DNA from: Daucus carota subsp. sativus
Lineage: Eukaryota > Streptophyta > Magnoliopsida > Apiales > Apiaceae
DNA length: 64,000 nt
Direction of reading: 5' to 3'
NCBI RefSeq assembly: GCF_001625215.2
Contig: NC_030381.2
Location: forward strand, 2,753,131-2,817,130
Numbering within the stretch: the stretch's first letter is position 1; every line of letters starts with the position of its first letter. Below the pieces are notes generated by a model that ran no database searches, had not been told where the DNA came from, and saw nothing but the letters and a program-made list of their open reading frames with translations. Shown in pieces: positions 1-11,220 of this stretch. The position numbers and the translations under genes were made by a program.

Positions 1-392
1 TATTCCATATGATTAAATTAGGTACAGACTTTCTAAAAATGATACTTCTGATTGCTTTTCGCAGCTGTTCCTTCAAAGTTCAAAACAAGAAGCCCTCACT
101 TTAGCCCCGCACAAACAGGCATGTCTTGAGGCCTTGCGCGTATCTTCACTCTTCAGATCATGATATAATCATGATAAAATTAGTCTTAAGTGTAAATTTC
201 TCTAATCACTGAGCATCAATCCATCATGTTATAATTGGTCTCTACATTGTGCTTATAACGAAGCGAAATGCAAATTCAAGTAAAGAATCTTATATATAAG
301 ATTATAAATTAACACATGTTCCAGTAACAAATATCTCCCAGTTTTAACAGAAAAAATGGAAAGATCTAAAATTTGATTTTTGCCTATATTTA
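1..392. other. AT-rich intergenic stretch, nothing recognised
   Basis: No convincing reading frame, repeat or RNA gene was seen here. It ends at the TTA target site of the next element. Confidence 0.5.
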
Positions 393-992
393 GTGGGTGT
401 TTGGGAAGCGGACTTCTGCTTCTGGCCTTGTGTTTGGCTAACTATACGAAGCTCTTATATTGGGCTTAATAAGTTCAAAAGAAAAAGCTAGTTTTGGGAC
501 TTTTTTTCAGTGTAGCTTCTTCTTCTCCTCTTCTTAATTATACATTTCTTAATACTAGTGTGTTTATATTAGATTTTCGAGAATTGTGTGCTTGCATGAT
601 AGATAAAACACAAATATTTTTATTTTAATATATTATTAAAATTAAAGTTGGCATTCTGTCTTAACTATATATGTCTAATCATGGAACTTTTTTCTCGTAA
701 GTTAATTGCAAGAAATTTAAATAAGAAAAGTTTTTTTTAGTATTATAATTTAAATAGTAAATTTTTTTATTATTGTAATTTATTCTTTAATAAAATAAAA
801 AACAATTTATATTATAAATTTTTTAAGAATATACAAATTTATAAGTCAAGTTGTCCAAACACTAAATAATTTATAAGTCAGGGTATCCAAACACTTTCAA
901 TAGCTTATAAGTTCAAACCAATTTCTCACTTATAATCCACTTCTTCACTTTAAGCAATAAGCCACTTCTTTTAAGTCTAGCCAAACGGCCCC
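393..992. mobile_element. PIF/Harbinger (Tourist-like) MITE
   Basis: The element begins GTGGGTGTTTGG and ends CCAAACGGCCCC, so its ends are imperfect inverted repeats containing the GTTTGG core of plant PIF/Harbinger elements. It is flanked by TTA at 390-392 and 993-995, the usual Harbinger target duplication. The interior is AT-rich and non-coding, so it is a non-autonomous element. Confidence 0.65.
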
Positions 993-1785
993 TTATTATA
1001 CAAGTGGCTTCACATAAAATTGGATTATGAAGAAGACTTGTGTGAAAAGAGTTTAAAGCGGTTAATTATGGGACGGCTATCATGTAAGAATATTGACCAG
1101 AAATGAAATGGTCGGAAGACTCTGTTGTGACTTGTGGGTGCCTTGTTCGGCATCAAACGTGGGGCCTACCAATTATCTGCCTTCCAAAATTACATGCAGC
1201 GAGGATAGCTGATAGATTGCCGATTAGGGAGCTGACCTGGCAATTTATGATCATTTCTGCGGTGCTGGGTTAAACTTTCGGGATGACATATTAGTGTATT
1301 GTAGATAACATAATTTCATAAGAGTTTGTCTGGTGTGTGCTTATCGACACATGTTAAAAACTAAATTTCATCAATTTGAAGAGTTTTGATTGGTGTGTTG
1401 CATTTGTAGGAGGGAATTTATAAATTTTAGTGCTTAGTATGTGCTCGGGCACACATTAGAAAAACTAATTTAATAATGCAGGAACAGAGACTTCTTGAGT
1501 CCTTGACACCCATCATGTGAAAAAATTAATAATTATACTCAATAAGAATTTTTCAATTTTTATATCAAATTAAAATTTAGATTATTAAATTTTTGCTGAG
1601 ACTATGGCTTAACATATAAATTATTAACTTCAAAGGCAGAAGATTCTTTCTTTAGCTTTTCTACCTTTGATAATTCTTTTGCGTGAACCTCAAGTCGTAC
1701 TCAACAATCAGATTTAAGAAGTCTATTTCAACTTTTACGAGTAAAACACTCAAATCTATTATATATTTAATACACATATTTATAT
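993..1785. other. Intergenic, nothing recognised
   Basis: Mixed-composition DNA with no supported gene. Short open frames on the minus strand near 1.66-1.86 kb lack coding character. Confidence 0.45.
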
Positions 1786-2191
1786 GAGTTAAGTTCAATG
1801 GAGACCACATTTTTTCTGGAGACCTGAAGACCACATATGTTCTGCAAGTAAAATATTTCATAAAACCATTGCAAAACGTATAGTTTTACAAATCATGTTC
1901 TACGAAATCATTATTTCATTTAAAATCTTGAATATCATATAAGATTTACATGTGGAACATTACAAAATGTTTTGTTCTATGAAATATGTTTAGTTTGCAG
2001 AACATTTGTTCAACTTGCAGAACATACATTATCTACTTATTAAATAGAGATGATCTTCAACAATTTTAATGAATACATGATATTTGTAGAACATATTTTA
2101 CAAAATAATGTATTTTATAGTGTTTTGATTGCAGAACATAAGTGGTCTCCGAAGTCTCCGATGAAACAGCGGTCTCCATAGAACTTTCCTC
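1786..2191. mobile_element. Mutator-like MITE with 10-bp target duplication
   Basis: Both ends share an inverted repeat of roughly 60 bp: the left end carries the motif ATGGAGACC and the right end its complement GGTCTCCAT. The element is bounded by the direct repeat ATATTTATAT at 1776-1785 and 2192-2201. A 9-10 bp duplication plus long inverted repeats fits the Mutator superfamily. No transposase is encoded. Confidence 0.75.
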
Positions 2192-2389
2192 ATATTTATA
2201 TATATATAAGGTTATTATTGATTTTTAATCCTAACGTATTTATTAGTCATTAATGTCTAATCATTAATATACATTAATTACCTTATAATTAAAACTTCAA
2301 TATATATATATGTATACTATATTTATAATCACGATTTAATAATAAATAAATAAATATCCAATGTTGTAAAAAGCATAAATCAGAAAATC

Positions 2390-3190
2390 TGTAATTTTAG
2401 TAATCGATTTAACCGAATTTCACCAAATCGTATTAAAAATCCGTCTATTTATCGATTATTCGGTTAATCGGCCGATTTTTAGAATATTTAATTATTATGA
2501 TTTAATAAAATTATATATATATATATTAGAATAATTATAAATATAATATATAACTATACGGAAAAGACTCTGATTCGACAAGAATCTCATTTTTTATATT
2601 AAACATTCAATCATTTTAGGTGAGTGATAATTTAATTATATAATAAAATTTTAAATAGTGCATATTTTTTTTATTTCTATTTTAATAAATATCATAATAG
2701 TGAGGATATATGTACATTTAGATATCAAGATAATATGACTTAAAATACGAATAAATATAAATTTTAGAAGGTTTTACTAATCTAATATTATATATATATA
2801 ATATATATCTAATCATTTTTAAAGTTTTAAACTTTCCCCGCAAATTTTGTAAATTTTAATATTCTACCCGATTTTTGACTGACTAATCCAGTTTTGACCA
2901 ATTAACCATCGACTTAAGCGAAGTTTGCCAAATCAGATTAAAAATCCGTCTGATTATCTGTTATTCGGTTAATCGACTAATTTTTAGAATATTTAATTAT
3001 TATGATTTGATAAAATTTTATATATATATATATATAATAAAACAACTATAAATATAATATATAACTATACGATTCGGTAAGAATCTTATTTTTTATATTA
3101 GATTCTCAATAAGTTTAGGTGAGTGACAATTTAATTATATAAGAAAATTTTAAATAGTGTATATTTTTTATATTTATATTTTTCTAAATA
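2390..3190. repeat. Two-copy direct repeat, ~506-bp period
   Basis: The block from about 2395 to 2690 recurs at about 2925 to 3185. Both copies carry AAAATCCGTCT, then CGGTTAATCG, then a (TA)n run, then TTTAGGTGAGTGA and AATTTTAAATAGTG. Copies are clearly diverged. Origin is unknown; no coding potential was seen. Confidence 0.7.
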
Positions 3191-3449
3191 TGTGAGAATA
3201 TGTATAATAGAAAGTAATAAAGACTGTACAACCTAGAGGGACAATTCCATCCATAACTATGGGCCTCAGTCAATAACAAACTGACGAGTAATATTTATTT
3301 TGTGTCTAGTTGAATCTCTTGATCAGCTAACTATTACAAGTAAACATTATACTTCAAGTGTTTTCCATACACACAAGCAGCTGCTAGCAACTTCTCCTTG
3401 TTGAGGATCATTAGATCCAACAGGTTTATTCTCACAGTCGGCTAATGTA

Positions 3450-5215
3450 GTACGTTTCTTTAAAGCAATGGGCTCAAGTTTGGATGAGCTCAATACGCAA
3501 GCATGACCAGTGTGCTCTTCTCAACTTCTAAAATGATTGCCTGTATCCTTATTGGAACAAGCTATACGTCTTCTTCCACTATTCCATGTCGGATGGTCTA
3601 GGTATAAATTCAGATGACGGAGTTAGTGGCCAACAGATTCTTCCAAAAAATTGGCAAAGGAGAGGAAAGAACTGCTTCTAGCTGATGATAAGATATGGGA
3701 TCAAAATGGTTTCAATGATCTTGTCCTCAGGCAATTGGGACCGTCTGTTAATAAGGAAAGTGGACTTGCAAACGCATATGATGGAAAGCTTAAGCTCGGC
3801 ATTCTACCAGCAATTATTTTCTGTAGCGGGCACACATATTTTGTTCAGGTAATTATTACAAAAAACTGTTTTAGTTATTTTTTTATACTATACAGAATAT
3901 CAACACTGGAGTTCTTGTAAGTTTTAATTACTGCTACTTCAGAGCTGAAACTGTTACCAACATTTGCCTTGTTGCCAGCTTCCATCTCTTACTTAATGTT
4001 AGTGTGCCTAACTGCAGTTGGATTCAATGGCGAGAGAATTGCCTGAAGAATTTTACGGACCCTAAATCAGAATCAGGGAGTATTCCTTTTTCAAAGAGGA
4101 AATAGTATTCCCTATTCCCTCTTTGAAAACCATCAATGCCTTCCAGGTATTCAGCATCGGAATAAAATATACCAATCGTTTTTCTTCTTTAACATTGTTT
4201 TTCTATAAAATTAATAGATCGTCCTCCATCTGGATTGATATCTTAAGTGAAAGTATCATGGCTTGATATACAACTGTGTCGAGATGGATCACAAAGTGGT
4301 GGAGTAACAAATAGTACAGGCCCGGCGCATCCTAAGATTTCCTAAATTATGGTCTTGTTTACTTGTCGAGAACATTCCTTATGCTTTAGGTCAGGTTTCT
4401 TTATATGTTCATAAAGGATATCATCAGTACACAGTTTCCGGCTTAACTCTACAATGTTGTTCTTAACAGTTTAAAGCAGTTTTCATCCGTAAGATGCCTT
4501 TTACAGTTTCTCTGACAAGGTAAGTTAAATTTTGTCAGAATTTTTCTGACAATGCAAGTTAAATGTCAGAGTTTTTCGGACAAGGGTAGTTAGGTACTGT
4601 TTGGGGTTGCTGTTGCAGACAGCAACAGCAGCTTTTTGCTGAAAAGCGAGTAAGAAACTGTTTGGTAAATTGAAAAGCAGCTTTTCCGAACAACAGCTTT
4701 TAGCTGAAAAGCTGCTGTTAGAAAAAGCAGGTCCTCCCATGCTTTTGGAAAAAGCTGCTTTTCAGCTTTTGCAGAATGCTGTTATAGATTTCATTATAAA
4801 ACCTCACCAAAAACATTGTTTTTTTAATATTATAACTCAAAATAAGTAAATATCAAAAAATTACCAAACAGTTATCTAATTTCTACAACAACACTTATTT
4901 TACCAGCACTTTTTCTGACAGCACAGCAATTTTTAACAGCACTCTCAAACAGACTTTTTTTTTTTTTTACGAAACCAAACAGACCCTTAATCTACCTGTA
5001 TGACAATTTTCTATTTCTCTCATAACTAAGTTCTGATCAGACAACAGTGCGATTATTCAGAGCTCCTATGTCGACTTATGCAAGCGTGTGGTGCTGCTTA
5101 AACCGCAACCACACTCTTAGTCACATATACTATGACATGTTCTGGGACGAAAAACCTGGCTGGAAACCTGTTCCACCTAAAACTCGAGAAGATGATTTTC
5201 CGGCATGGCTAGACT
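3450..5215 (+). pseudogene. XEG113-like arabinosyltransferase, decayed exons
   Basis: Scattered exons match the family of XEG113, a Golgi GT77 arabinosyltransferase that extends arabinose side chains on extensins. At 3651-3849 the frame reads ADDKIWDQNGFNDLV and later FCSGHTYFVQ, followed by a plausible donor. At about 4030-4085 it reads RELPEEFYGP, a stop, then REYSF. At about 4228-4300 it reads VSWLDIQLCRDGSQ. At about 5065-5215 it reads YYDMFWDEKPGWKP and ends with a stop. Order matches the family, but there are in-frame stops, missing exons and a MITE (4593-4987) between the last two blocks. Family assignment rests on remembered family motifs; the non-functional state is seen directly. 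Confidence 0.75.
4593..4987. mobile_element. PIF/Harbinger MITE inside the XEG113 pseudogene
   Basis: The left end GGTACTGTTTGG and right end CCAAACAGACCC form an inverted repeat and are flanked by TTA on both sides. The interior is rich in short AGCTGAAAAGC-type palindromes. It separates the last two recognisable exon blocks of the pseudogene, in what may have been an intron. Confidence 0.7.
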
Positions 5216-5894
5216 GACTAGGTTTTCATTGATTGCGCTGTTAATTGTCACAATTTTTGCCATTCTAATGGATCGAATCGAGTTGTTGAGAAGCACAGAG
5301 ATTTTTCGAGTTTTCAAACCAGCTTAGCCTGGCCTGTAATGATGTCTAGAATCTCTGCAGTTCCTTCAAATAATTACAGAAACGTTTTTGTAGTTTTCAG
5401 TTACAGTTGTTTAGTAAACATTCTGGTTTTTGAACCAAAACACAGTTAAAAAAATGAAAAGCTTCAAACAGAATTTATCTGTTTTTTCTCGAAAATACGT
5501 GATAGACTTTTTTGAATTTTCTTCCCGAATTATATTTTTGTACGAGTATACACTGCTGAAAGCTGAAAGCGGAAAAAAAAAGAGAAATAGAAAAACAAGT
5601 TGTCATGAAAATTGAGATGATGATATATATGTGACGTTTGAATCCTGATTGATTAGCCCGGCTAATGAAAATTGGAACCTGAAATTTATGTGTTCGACGT
5701 TTTGATTAGCAATTTTATGACATGAAATAAGAATATCAATCCCACTTGGAGGGTAAATCATTACACTCCTTTGAAAACACATTCTCATACTCCTTATTTT
5801 CATATCCTTCAATGTAATTTCCCATTCTCATTCCTACTCACTGTACAAACGCCCTTAAATATGTAGGAAATAGAGTGATGGTATCGAATTTCAT
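5216..5894. other. Intergenic and upstream region of the PPR gene
   Basis: Holds only short frames without support. Around 5.7-5.86 kb the sequence resembles one end of a GTTTGG-type MITE (ending near ACAAACGCCCTT), but the partner end was not found. The PPR promoter should lie here; no clear TATA box was assigned. Confidence 0.4.
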
Positions 5895-8744
5895 ATGCAA
5901 ATGGTTCAATTTCGAGAGAAATTACTGAAAATTAATAATTCACTTTTTTATACCATTAGGAACAAAAATTTTAAACACAACCATACCTTTCAATATCATT
6001 CATTAATCAACTGGAGAAGGCAGAAGCATGCATATTCATTACTACCCATCAGACCCACTTTGTCCTTAGCAAATGTGTGTTGTGTTTCTTTGCATTCATT
6101 TGCTTGCATATCAAATGCCCACCATGTGTTTGATCAAATGCCTGACAGAAGAAAAAATTTTGAAATTAGAAATTATTATGACGTTCTTGATTTCATTAAG
6201 TTTTCGACTACGAAGCTCGACGCTGTAGCTGCATTGGTAGCTCATTGTTTAGCAGTGAAGGCTGGTGTTCTTGCTCATTTACCTAGTGCAACTTCTCTGC
6301 TAGTTAAGTATTCAAGAGGTGGGTGTGTTGGGTATTCGATGACCCTTTTCGATGAAATTATGGACAAGGATGTGGTTGTTTGGAATGCAATGCTTACAGG
6401 TGCTATTGAGAATCATTGTTATGTCGATTCGATGAAGTTGTTTGTGCAGATGATTGAGAATAATGAGTTTGATTCTGCAACCCTTGTGATTGTTGTTTCG
6501 GTGTTATGTAGAAGTAATAAGTTAAGTCAGGGTCAAGAAGTTCATGGTTTGAGTGTCAAGGCAGGGATCATGTTGGATACTTATTATTGTAATGCTCTTA
6601 TTAACATGTATGCAAAATGTGGTGACTTGAGATCTTCTGAATCTCTGTTTGCGAATTTGGAATGCAGAGACTTTGTTTCTTGGAATTCGGTGATTAGTGG
6701 TTGTCTTTATAACGATGAACCTGTGAAGTCTCTGTTGTATTTCAAGAAGATGTCTTGTAGTGGTGTACTCGCGGATAATGTGAGTCTTTCAAGTGCAGTT
6801 GCAGCGTGTACTCGTTTGGAAGAATGGGATGCTGGGCTGGTTTTTCACGGACTAGGAGCCAAATTGGGGTTTGATGGAACTGCACACATCTCTGTTTCCA
6901 ATTCCCTTATTCCATTTTACTCAGGGTGCAGAGATATTAATGCTGCATGCAATTTGTTCAGAAGATTGATTTGTAAGGATGTGGTTACATGGAATGCAAT
7001 GATCGACGGGTTTGCTTCAAATGGACTAATTCTTGAGGCGTTTGATTGTCTCTCTGAAATGCAGGTAACCAGACATGTTTGTCCTGATACAGTGACTATA
7101 CTTACTATACTTCCCCTTTGTGCAGAGCTAAATTTGTCGAAAGAAGGAAAAGCAATTCATGGATTTACTTTAAAGAGAGCACTTGAATTCGACTTGTCCA
7201 TTATGAACAGCTTAATAGATATGTACATGAAATGCAACAGAGTGAAGGAAGCTGAACAAGTTTTTCGAGCTATGCCAGAAACAGATCTGGTCACATGGAA
7301 TACAGTGATATCCGGGTATTCCCAAAGTGGGTGTTCTGGAGAAGCCCAGGCTTTATTTAAAGATCTGCTGCATTGGTGTTCTAGGTGCAGCTTGTCTACT
7401 ATGTTGGGAGTAGCTCCGTCATGCAATTCACCTGCATCACTCAATTTCGGTAGGTTGCTCCATGGCTGGCTGATAAAACTGGGCTTCATAAACCATATGC
7501 TTGTGGTTAGTTCCCTCATGTTCATGTATATAAACTGTGGAGACTTGATTACGTGCTTTTCCTTGGTGTGGCGATATTATGCTATTATGGATACAGCTTG
7601 CTGGAATGCTGTCATTGTGGGTTGCGCACAGAATGGCTATTACTCAGATTCTTTGAGAACTTTTAACCTAATGAGGAGCGAAACCCGAGTTTCTCATGAT
7701 TCCATCACCTTGGTAAGCCTAATATCAGCCTGCGGGAATCTTGAGTTGTTGCTCGAGGGACAACGGTCTCATGGGCTCGCTATGAAAACTTTGGTAGATA
7801 CAGATATTCGTGTTCAAAATGCACTAATTACTATGTATGGCAAATTGGGTGAGATCCGCAGTGCATACTCAGTATTCAACTTTTGCAACCATCGAAACTT
7901 ATGTTCATGGAACTGCATGATCTCCGCTTTATCTCAGAATAACAATGCTAACGAAGCACTAGCATTGTTCCGTTCTCTTGATATTGAACCTGACGAGATC
8001 ACCATTGCCAGCATTCTCTCTGTTTGTACCCAACTCGGACTCACAGGGTTTGGTAAACAGATTCATGGATATGCTTTAAGGTTTCAGTTCCACACGAATT
8101 CTTTTGTAGTAGCTGCTCTTGTGGATTCATACAGTAATAGTGGTAGGCTTGAACGAGCTGCAACAGTTTTCCAACATTCATCGGAGAAGTCGGTTGCAGC
8201 ATGGAATTCTATGATGTCGGCGTATGGATTCCATAGTAAAGGTCAAGAAGCAATCAACCTTTTCGAGGAAATGAACCTGTCAGGAACTAGACCGAACAAA
8301 AGCACGTTTATAAGCCTCTTATCAGCTTGCAGTCATGTCGGGCTCGTTGATGAAGGTATACACTATTATGACTGTATGGCACTCAAGTATGGAGTACAAC
8401 CTGTGATTGAACATCATGTATGCTTGGTTGATCTTCTTGGTAAATCCGGGAAGCTAAGCGATGCGTATGAATTCATAAAACACTTAAAATGTGAACGTGA
8501 ACCAGGCTTGTGGGGGGCTCTATTAAGTGCTTGCAACTATCATGGAGATGTCGAGATGGGAAGAAAGGTTGCAGATATTTTATTCGACTTGGATCCTGAG
8601 AACGCTGGATATTACATTTCACTGTCAAATATGTATGTAGCTGCTGGAAGATGGAGCGATGCTGTTGATTTTAGAAGCCTGGTTCATGATAAGAGGTTAA
8701 AGAAGCCAGCAGGTTACAGTCTTGTCGATGTTGCTTTCGGGTGA
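5895..8744 (+). CDS. Pentatricopeptide repeat protein, PLS class, E subgroup, 949 aa
   Basis: Intronless frame with many tandem helical repeats. Characteristic repeat phrases recur about every 30-36 residues, such as DVVVWNAMLTGAIENH, CNALINMYAKCGDLRSSE, DLVTWNTVISGYSQSG and SVAAWNSMMSAYGFHSKGQ. The mix of P, L and S type repeats marks the PLS class. The C-terminal ~80 residues (WGALLSACNYHGDVEMG through KKPAGYSLVDV) match the E/E+ motifs; there is no DYW deaminase domain. Such proteins bind specific organellar RNAs and guide C-to-U editing, using a DYW domain supplied in trans. The basic, Asn/Phe-rich first ~40 residues may be a mitochondrial presequence. Length and architecture resemble Arabidopsis At4g19220, but orthology is a guess. 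The start is the first in-frame Met; Met3 is equally possible. Confidence 0.93.
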   Translation: MQMVQFREKLLKINNSLFYTIRNKNFKHNHTFQYHSLINWRRQKHAYSLLPIRPTLSLANVCCVSLHSFACISNAHHVFDQMPDRRKNFEIRNYYDVLDFIKFSTTKLDAVAALVAHCLAVKAGVLAHLPSATSLLVKYSRGGCVGYSMTLFDEIMDKDVVVWNAMLTGAIENHCYVDSMKLFVQMIENNEFDSATLVIVVSVLCRSNKLSQGQEVHGLSVKAGIMLDTYYCNALINMYAKCGDLRSSESLFANLECRDFVSWNSVISGCLYNDEPVKSLLYFKKMSCSGVLADNVSLSSAVAACTRLEEWDAGLVFHGLGAKLGFDGTAHISVSNSLIPFYSGCRDINAACNLFRRLICKDVVTWNAMIDGFASNGLILEAFDCLSEMQVTRHVCPDTVTILTILPLCAELNLSKEGKAIHGFTLKRALEFDLSIMNSLIDMYMKCNRVKEAEQVFRAMPETDLVTWNTVISGYSQSGCSGEAQALFKDLLHWCSRCSLSTMLGVAPSCNSPASLNFGRLLHGWLIKLGFINHMLVVSSLMFMYINCGDLITCFSLVWRYYAIMDTACWNAVIVGCAQNGYYSDSLRTFNLMRSETRVSHDSITLVSLISACGNLELLLEGQRSHGLAMKTLVDTDIRVQNALITMYGKLGEIRSAYSVFNFCNHRNLCSWNCMISALSQNNNANEALALFRSLDIEPDEITIASILSVCTQLGLTGFGKQIHGYALRFQFHTNSFVVAALVDSYSNSGRLERAATVFQHSSEKSVAAWNSMMSAYGFHSKGQEAINLFEEMNLSGTRPNKSTFISLLSACSHVGLVDEGIHYYDCMALKYGVQPVIEHHVCLVDLLGKSGKLSDAYEFIKHLKCEREPGLWGALLSACNYHGDVEMGRKVADILFDLDPENAGYYISLSNMYVAAGRWSDAVDFRSLVHDKRLKKPAGYSLVDVAFG

Positions 8745-8769
8745 AGGAATGTTATTTTAAATCATATAA

Positions 8770-8945
8770 AGTACTATCCAAGAGCAGATTAGAAACAAAT
8801 AACAATACATAACATCTTCAGCAAGCCTCCCACCAGCAAAAGGACCAGGAGAGGGGACTGTATCTTCCACAATATGCCGCTGCAAGTCAGCCATAATTTT
8901 CTGCTCTCTGCAGCCATAGTTTTCTGCTCACACGCCGCCTTCTAC
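8770..8945 (-). pseudogene. Fragment of NKAP-like gene, 3' end (copy 1)
   Basis: On the minus strand this encodes a degraded NKAP C-terminus: KIMADLQRHI, then EDTVPSPGPFAGGR, then LAED. The intact gene at 16784-18286 reads [19 protein letters not shown] here, so this copy lacks the four-residue RLVQ segment in frame. A short internal duplication of CCATARTTTTCTGCTC follows. The downstream UTR also looks related. It lies directly after the PPR stop. Confidence 0.75.
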
Positions 8946-9059
8946 TTGTTAAGCATATTTTATTTACTTGGCTTGAAGCCAAGATGAAGCATATTTTCTT
9001 TACTTGTACTGTTGTACATAATATTACCAATATCAACTTGTCTTCACGCAATATTTTGA

Positions 9060-10410
9060 GTCCTTCGTTATACTTGGAGAAGTATACTAGCTGCACAAGA
9101 TGTAGTAAGAAGAGGGTGCAGGAAGCGAATTGGCGATGGTAAACAGACTGAAATATGGAAGGTCCCTTGGCTTCCATGTAAAGAGATTGGTCTCGTGACT
9201 ACAGAGATGCCCATGCAAATGGAAGGAGTAAGGTTTGTAGTTTCATGCAGGCAAACCAGAAAAAATGGGATGAGGATGTGCTTATGGACATTGTAATGAA
9301 AGAGATAGAAATTGTATCAGAAAAATTCCACCATCAATAAGAGAAGGAAGTGACTCATGGTTGGCTTCTACATGATAAGGGGTGCGTTACGGTTAGGAGT
9401 TGTTATAGAATTTTGCAAGGGGAGGTGGAGGCGCCATATGCGTCGTTTTGGGCGAAACTTTGGGGTTTGAAGTTCAGGGTAAAGTTACTCAGTATGTATG
9501 TCGCGTGTGTTCTTGGTGCTTGCCTACTACAGCAAGGCTTACTACAAAATGAGTGCAAGTTGACACGATTTGCCAATGGTGTAGACGGTATCACGAAACA
9601 GATAATCATGTGTTAGTCGAATGTGAAATGGCAAATGCAACGTGGATGGAAGTTGGTCCTCAGGCGTGCATTAGTACACTGCCAGGTGATAATGTGTTTG
9701 ATGTTATATGTCGATGTTTTAACAGCTGCACCAGATAACAACATACCTTGATAGTTTTGATGTGTTGGAGTATTTGGACCAGAAGAAACAAGTGGGAGGG
9801 AAAAAATTAATATGTCAGAGTTTGGCATCAAAGCAGCTGCCCTGAACCTGCTTGCAGACTGGAAGAAGGCACAGGAACAACAGTTAACACCTGGTACAAG
9901 GTCGAGAACACTGGGTGCAGTATGTAAATGGGAGAAGCCTCAGACTTCTTGGGTGAAAATGAATTTAGATGCTGCATTTTTTGAAGAGATTGATTGTATT
10001 GGTTTGGGCAGTGTGGTTCGAGGTGCAGACGGACAATTTATCATGGCTATGCATAGGAGACAACAAGGGCTGATGGCACCAAGAGAGGCTGAGGCATTAT
10101 GCTTGAAAGAAGCACTGATCTGGCTTAAGGACAAGAGTTTCAGCAAGTGTAATTTCGAAACTGATTCACAATTTCTCGCTTGAGCTTGCAAAGGAGCTGG
10201 TGGAAGGTCATATTTTGATACAGTTATTGGAGATTGTATTGATTTATATAATAACTTTGATAAAGTGTCATTATGTTTTACACATAGGTCTGCAAATGGA
10301 GTGGCTCATGTTTTAGCAAGGATGGCTTATTCTATGTCAGGCTCTCGGGAATGGCATATTAATGCTCCCGATTTTATTCATCATGTAATTTGTTCCGAAG
10401 CTTTATAAGA
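9060..10410 (+). mobile_element. LINE remnant: RT tail, zinc-finger and RNase H
   Basis: Three adjoining pieces match the C-terminal half of plant L1-type polyproteins. At 9080-9230 the frame carries RRGCRKRIGDGKQTEIWK and VPWLP, typical of the end of the reverse transcriptase region. At 9350-9680 broken frames encode the zf-RVT domain (CQWCRRYHETDNHVLVECE). At 9812-10408 an RNase H-like domain reads VKMNLDAAFF, then REAEALCLKEAL, then ANGVAHVLARMA. Stops and frameshifts interrupt it, including one at 10180. The 5' part is absent, as in a truncated insertion. Confidence 0.85.
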
Positions 10411-10464
10411 AATGCAAGTACGATTATTGTCAAAAAAGAAAAGAAGTAAAAATCGTCATTTCTA

Positions 10465-10600
10465 AGCATATGAGTAGTATCCGAGAACAGTATGGAAACA
10501 ATAAATAGAACAGAGCAGATAAACAATCATCTGCAGCTTCAGCAAGCCTCCCCTCAGCAAAAGGATCAGGAGAGGGGACTGTATCTTCCACAATTCGTGA
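10465..10600 (-). pseudogene. Fragment of NKAP-like gene, 3' end (copy 2)
   Basis: On the minus strand it encodes RIVEDTVPSPDPFAEG then RLAEAAD, again the last residues of the NKAP-like protein, followed by 3'-UTR-like sequence shared with copy 1. It breaks off upstream at about 10600. Both fragments share changes absent from the intact gene (EDTVPSP versus EDTGPSH), so they probably derive from one duplicated ancestor. Confidence 0.75.
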
Positions 10601-10985
10601 GCATTTTCAGTTTATGAGTTGTTGTTGTATGGTAAAATTGAGGAAGTTTGCATAGCCAAAATTTGAAGGTTTTTAATTTGATAATAGTGACCTTTGGTAA
10701 CTAAGCGTTCTTAAATTTTATTCTGGCCTGGCTTAAACACCTGCCAGATTTACACGTTGAAAATTCTCTTGTCTGTAAGTTTTTCATATATAAAAAATAG
10801 ATTACTTTATTCCCGACCACTTCTACACAATATATTGATTGAATTGTTGTTTAGGAGCAATGGACACGAAATTGTTAGAGGCTCTGTATTGGAAAGGCGA
10901 CCCGTCCTTTTTTATAGCTCTTTTTATTATAGTATATACTCAGAACTTTGTCATCTTTTCAGTCTTTAGTTCCGTTTGGATCGTA

Positions 10986-11220
10986 CTCCCTCCGTCCCAT
11001 TTTAACTGCTTTTGACTTTTTTACACGTATTTCAAGATGTTAAAAAAATCATATCTAAACATAGTTATTCTTTATAAAATTTATATAAAATTAAAGTTTG
11101 GAATCTAAACTTTTATTCGATATAAGAATTGAACTTTTTTATTGAGTGTAGCTATTGTTTTTTTACGCCTCAATATACGTGTTAAAAAGTCAAACATCAG
11201 TTAAAATGGGACAGAGGGAG
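10986..11220. mobile_element. Stowaway (Tc1/mariner) MITE
   Basis: Starts CTCCCTCCGTCCCATTTTAA and ends with its near-perfect complement, flanked by TA dinucleotides (10984-10985, 11221-11222). The length of 235 bp is typical. It sits 16 bp inside the left end of the larger candidate element. Confidence 0.9.

Noticed and set aside
7157..7525. Minus-strand frame of 122 codons within the PPR gene
   Set aside because: Antisense shadow of the well-supported PPR frame.
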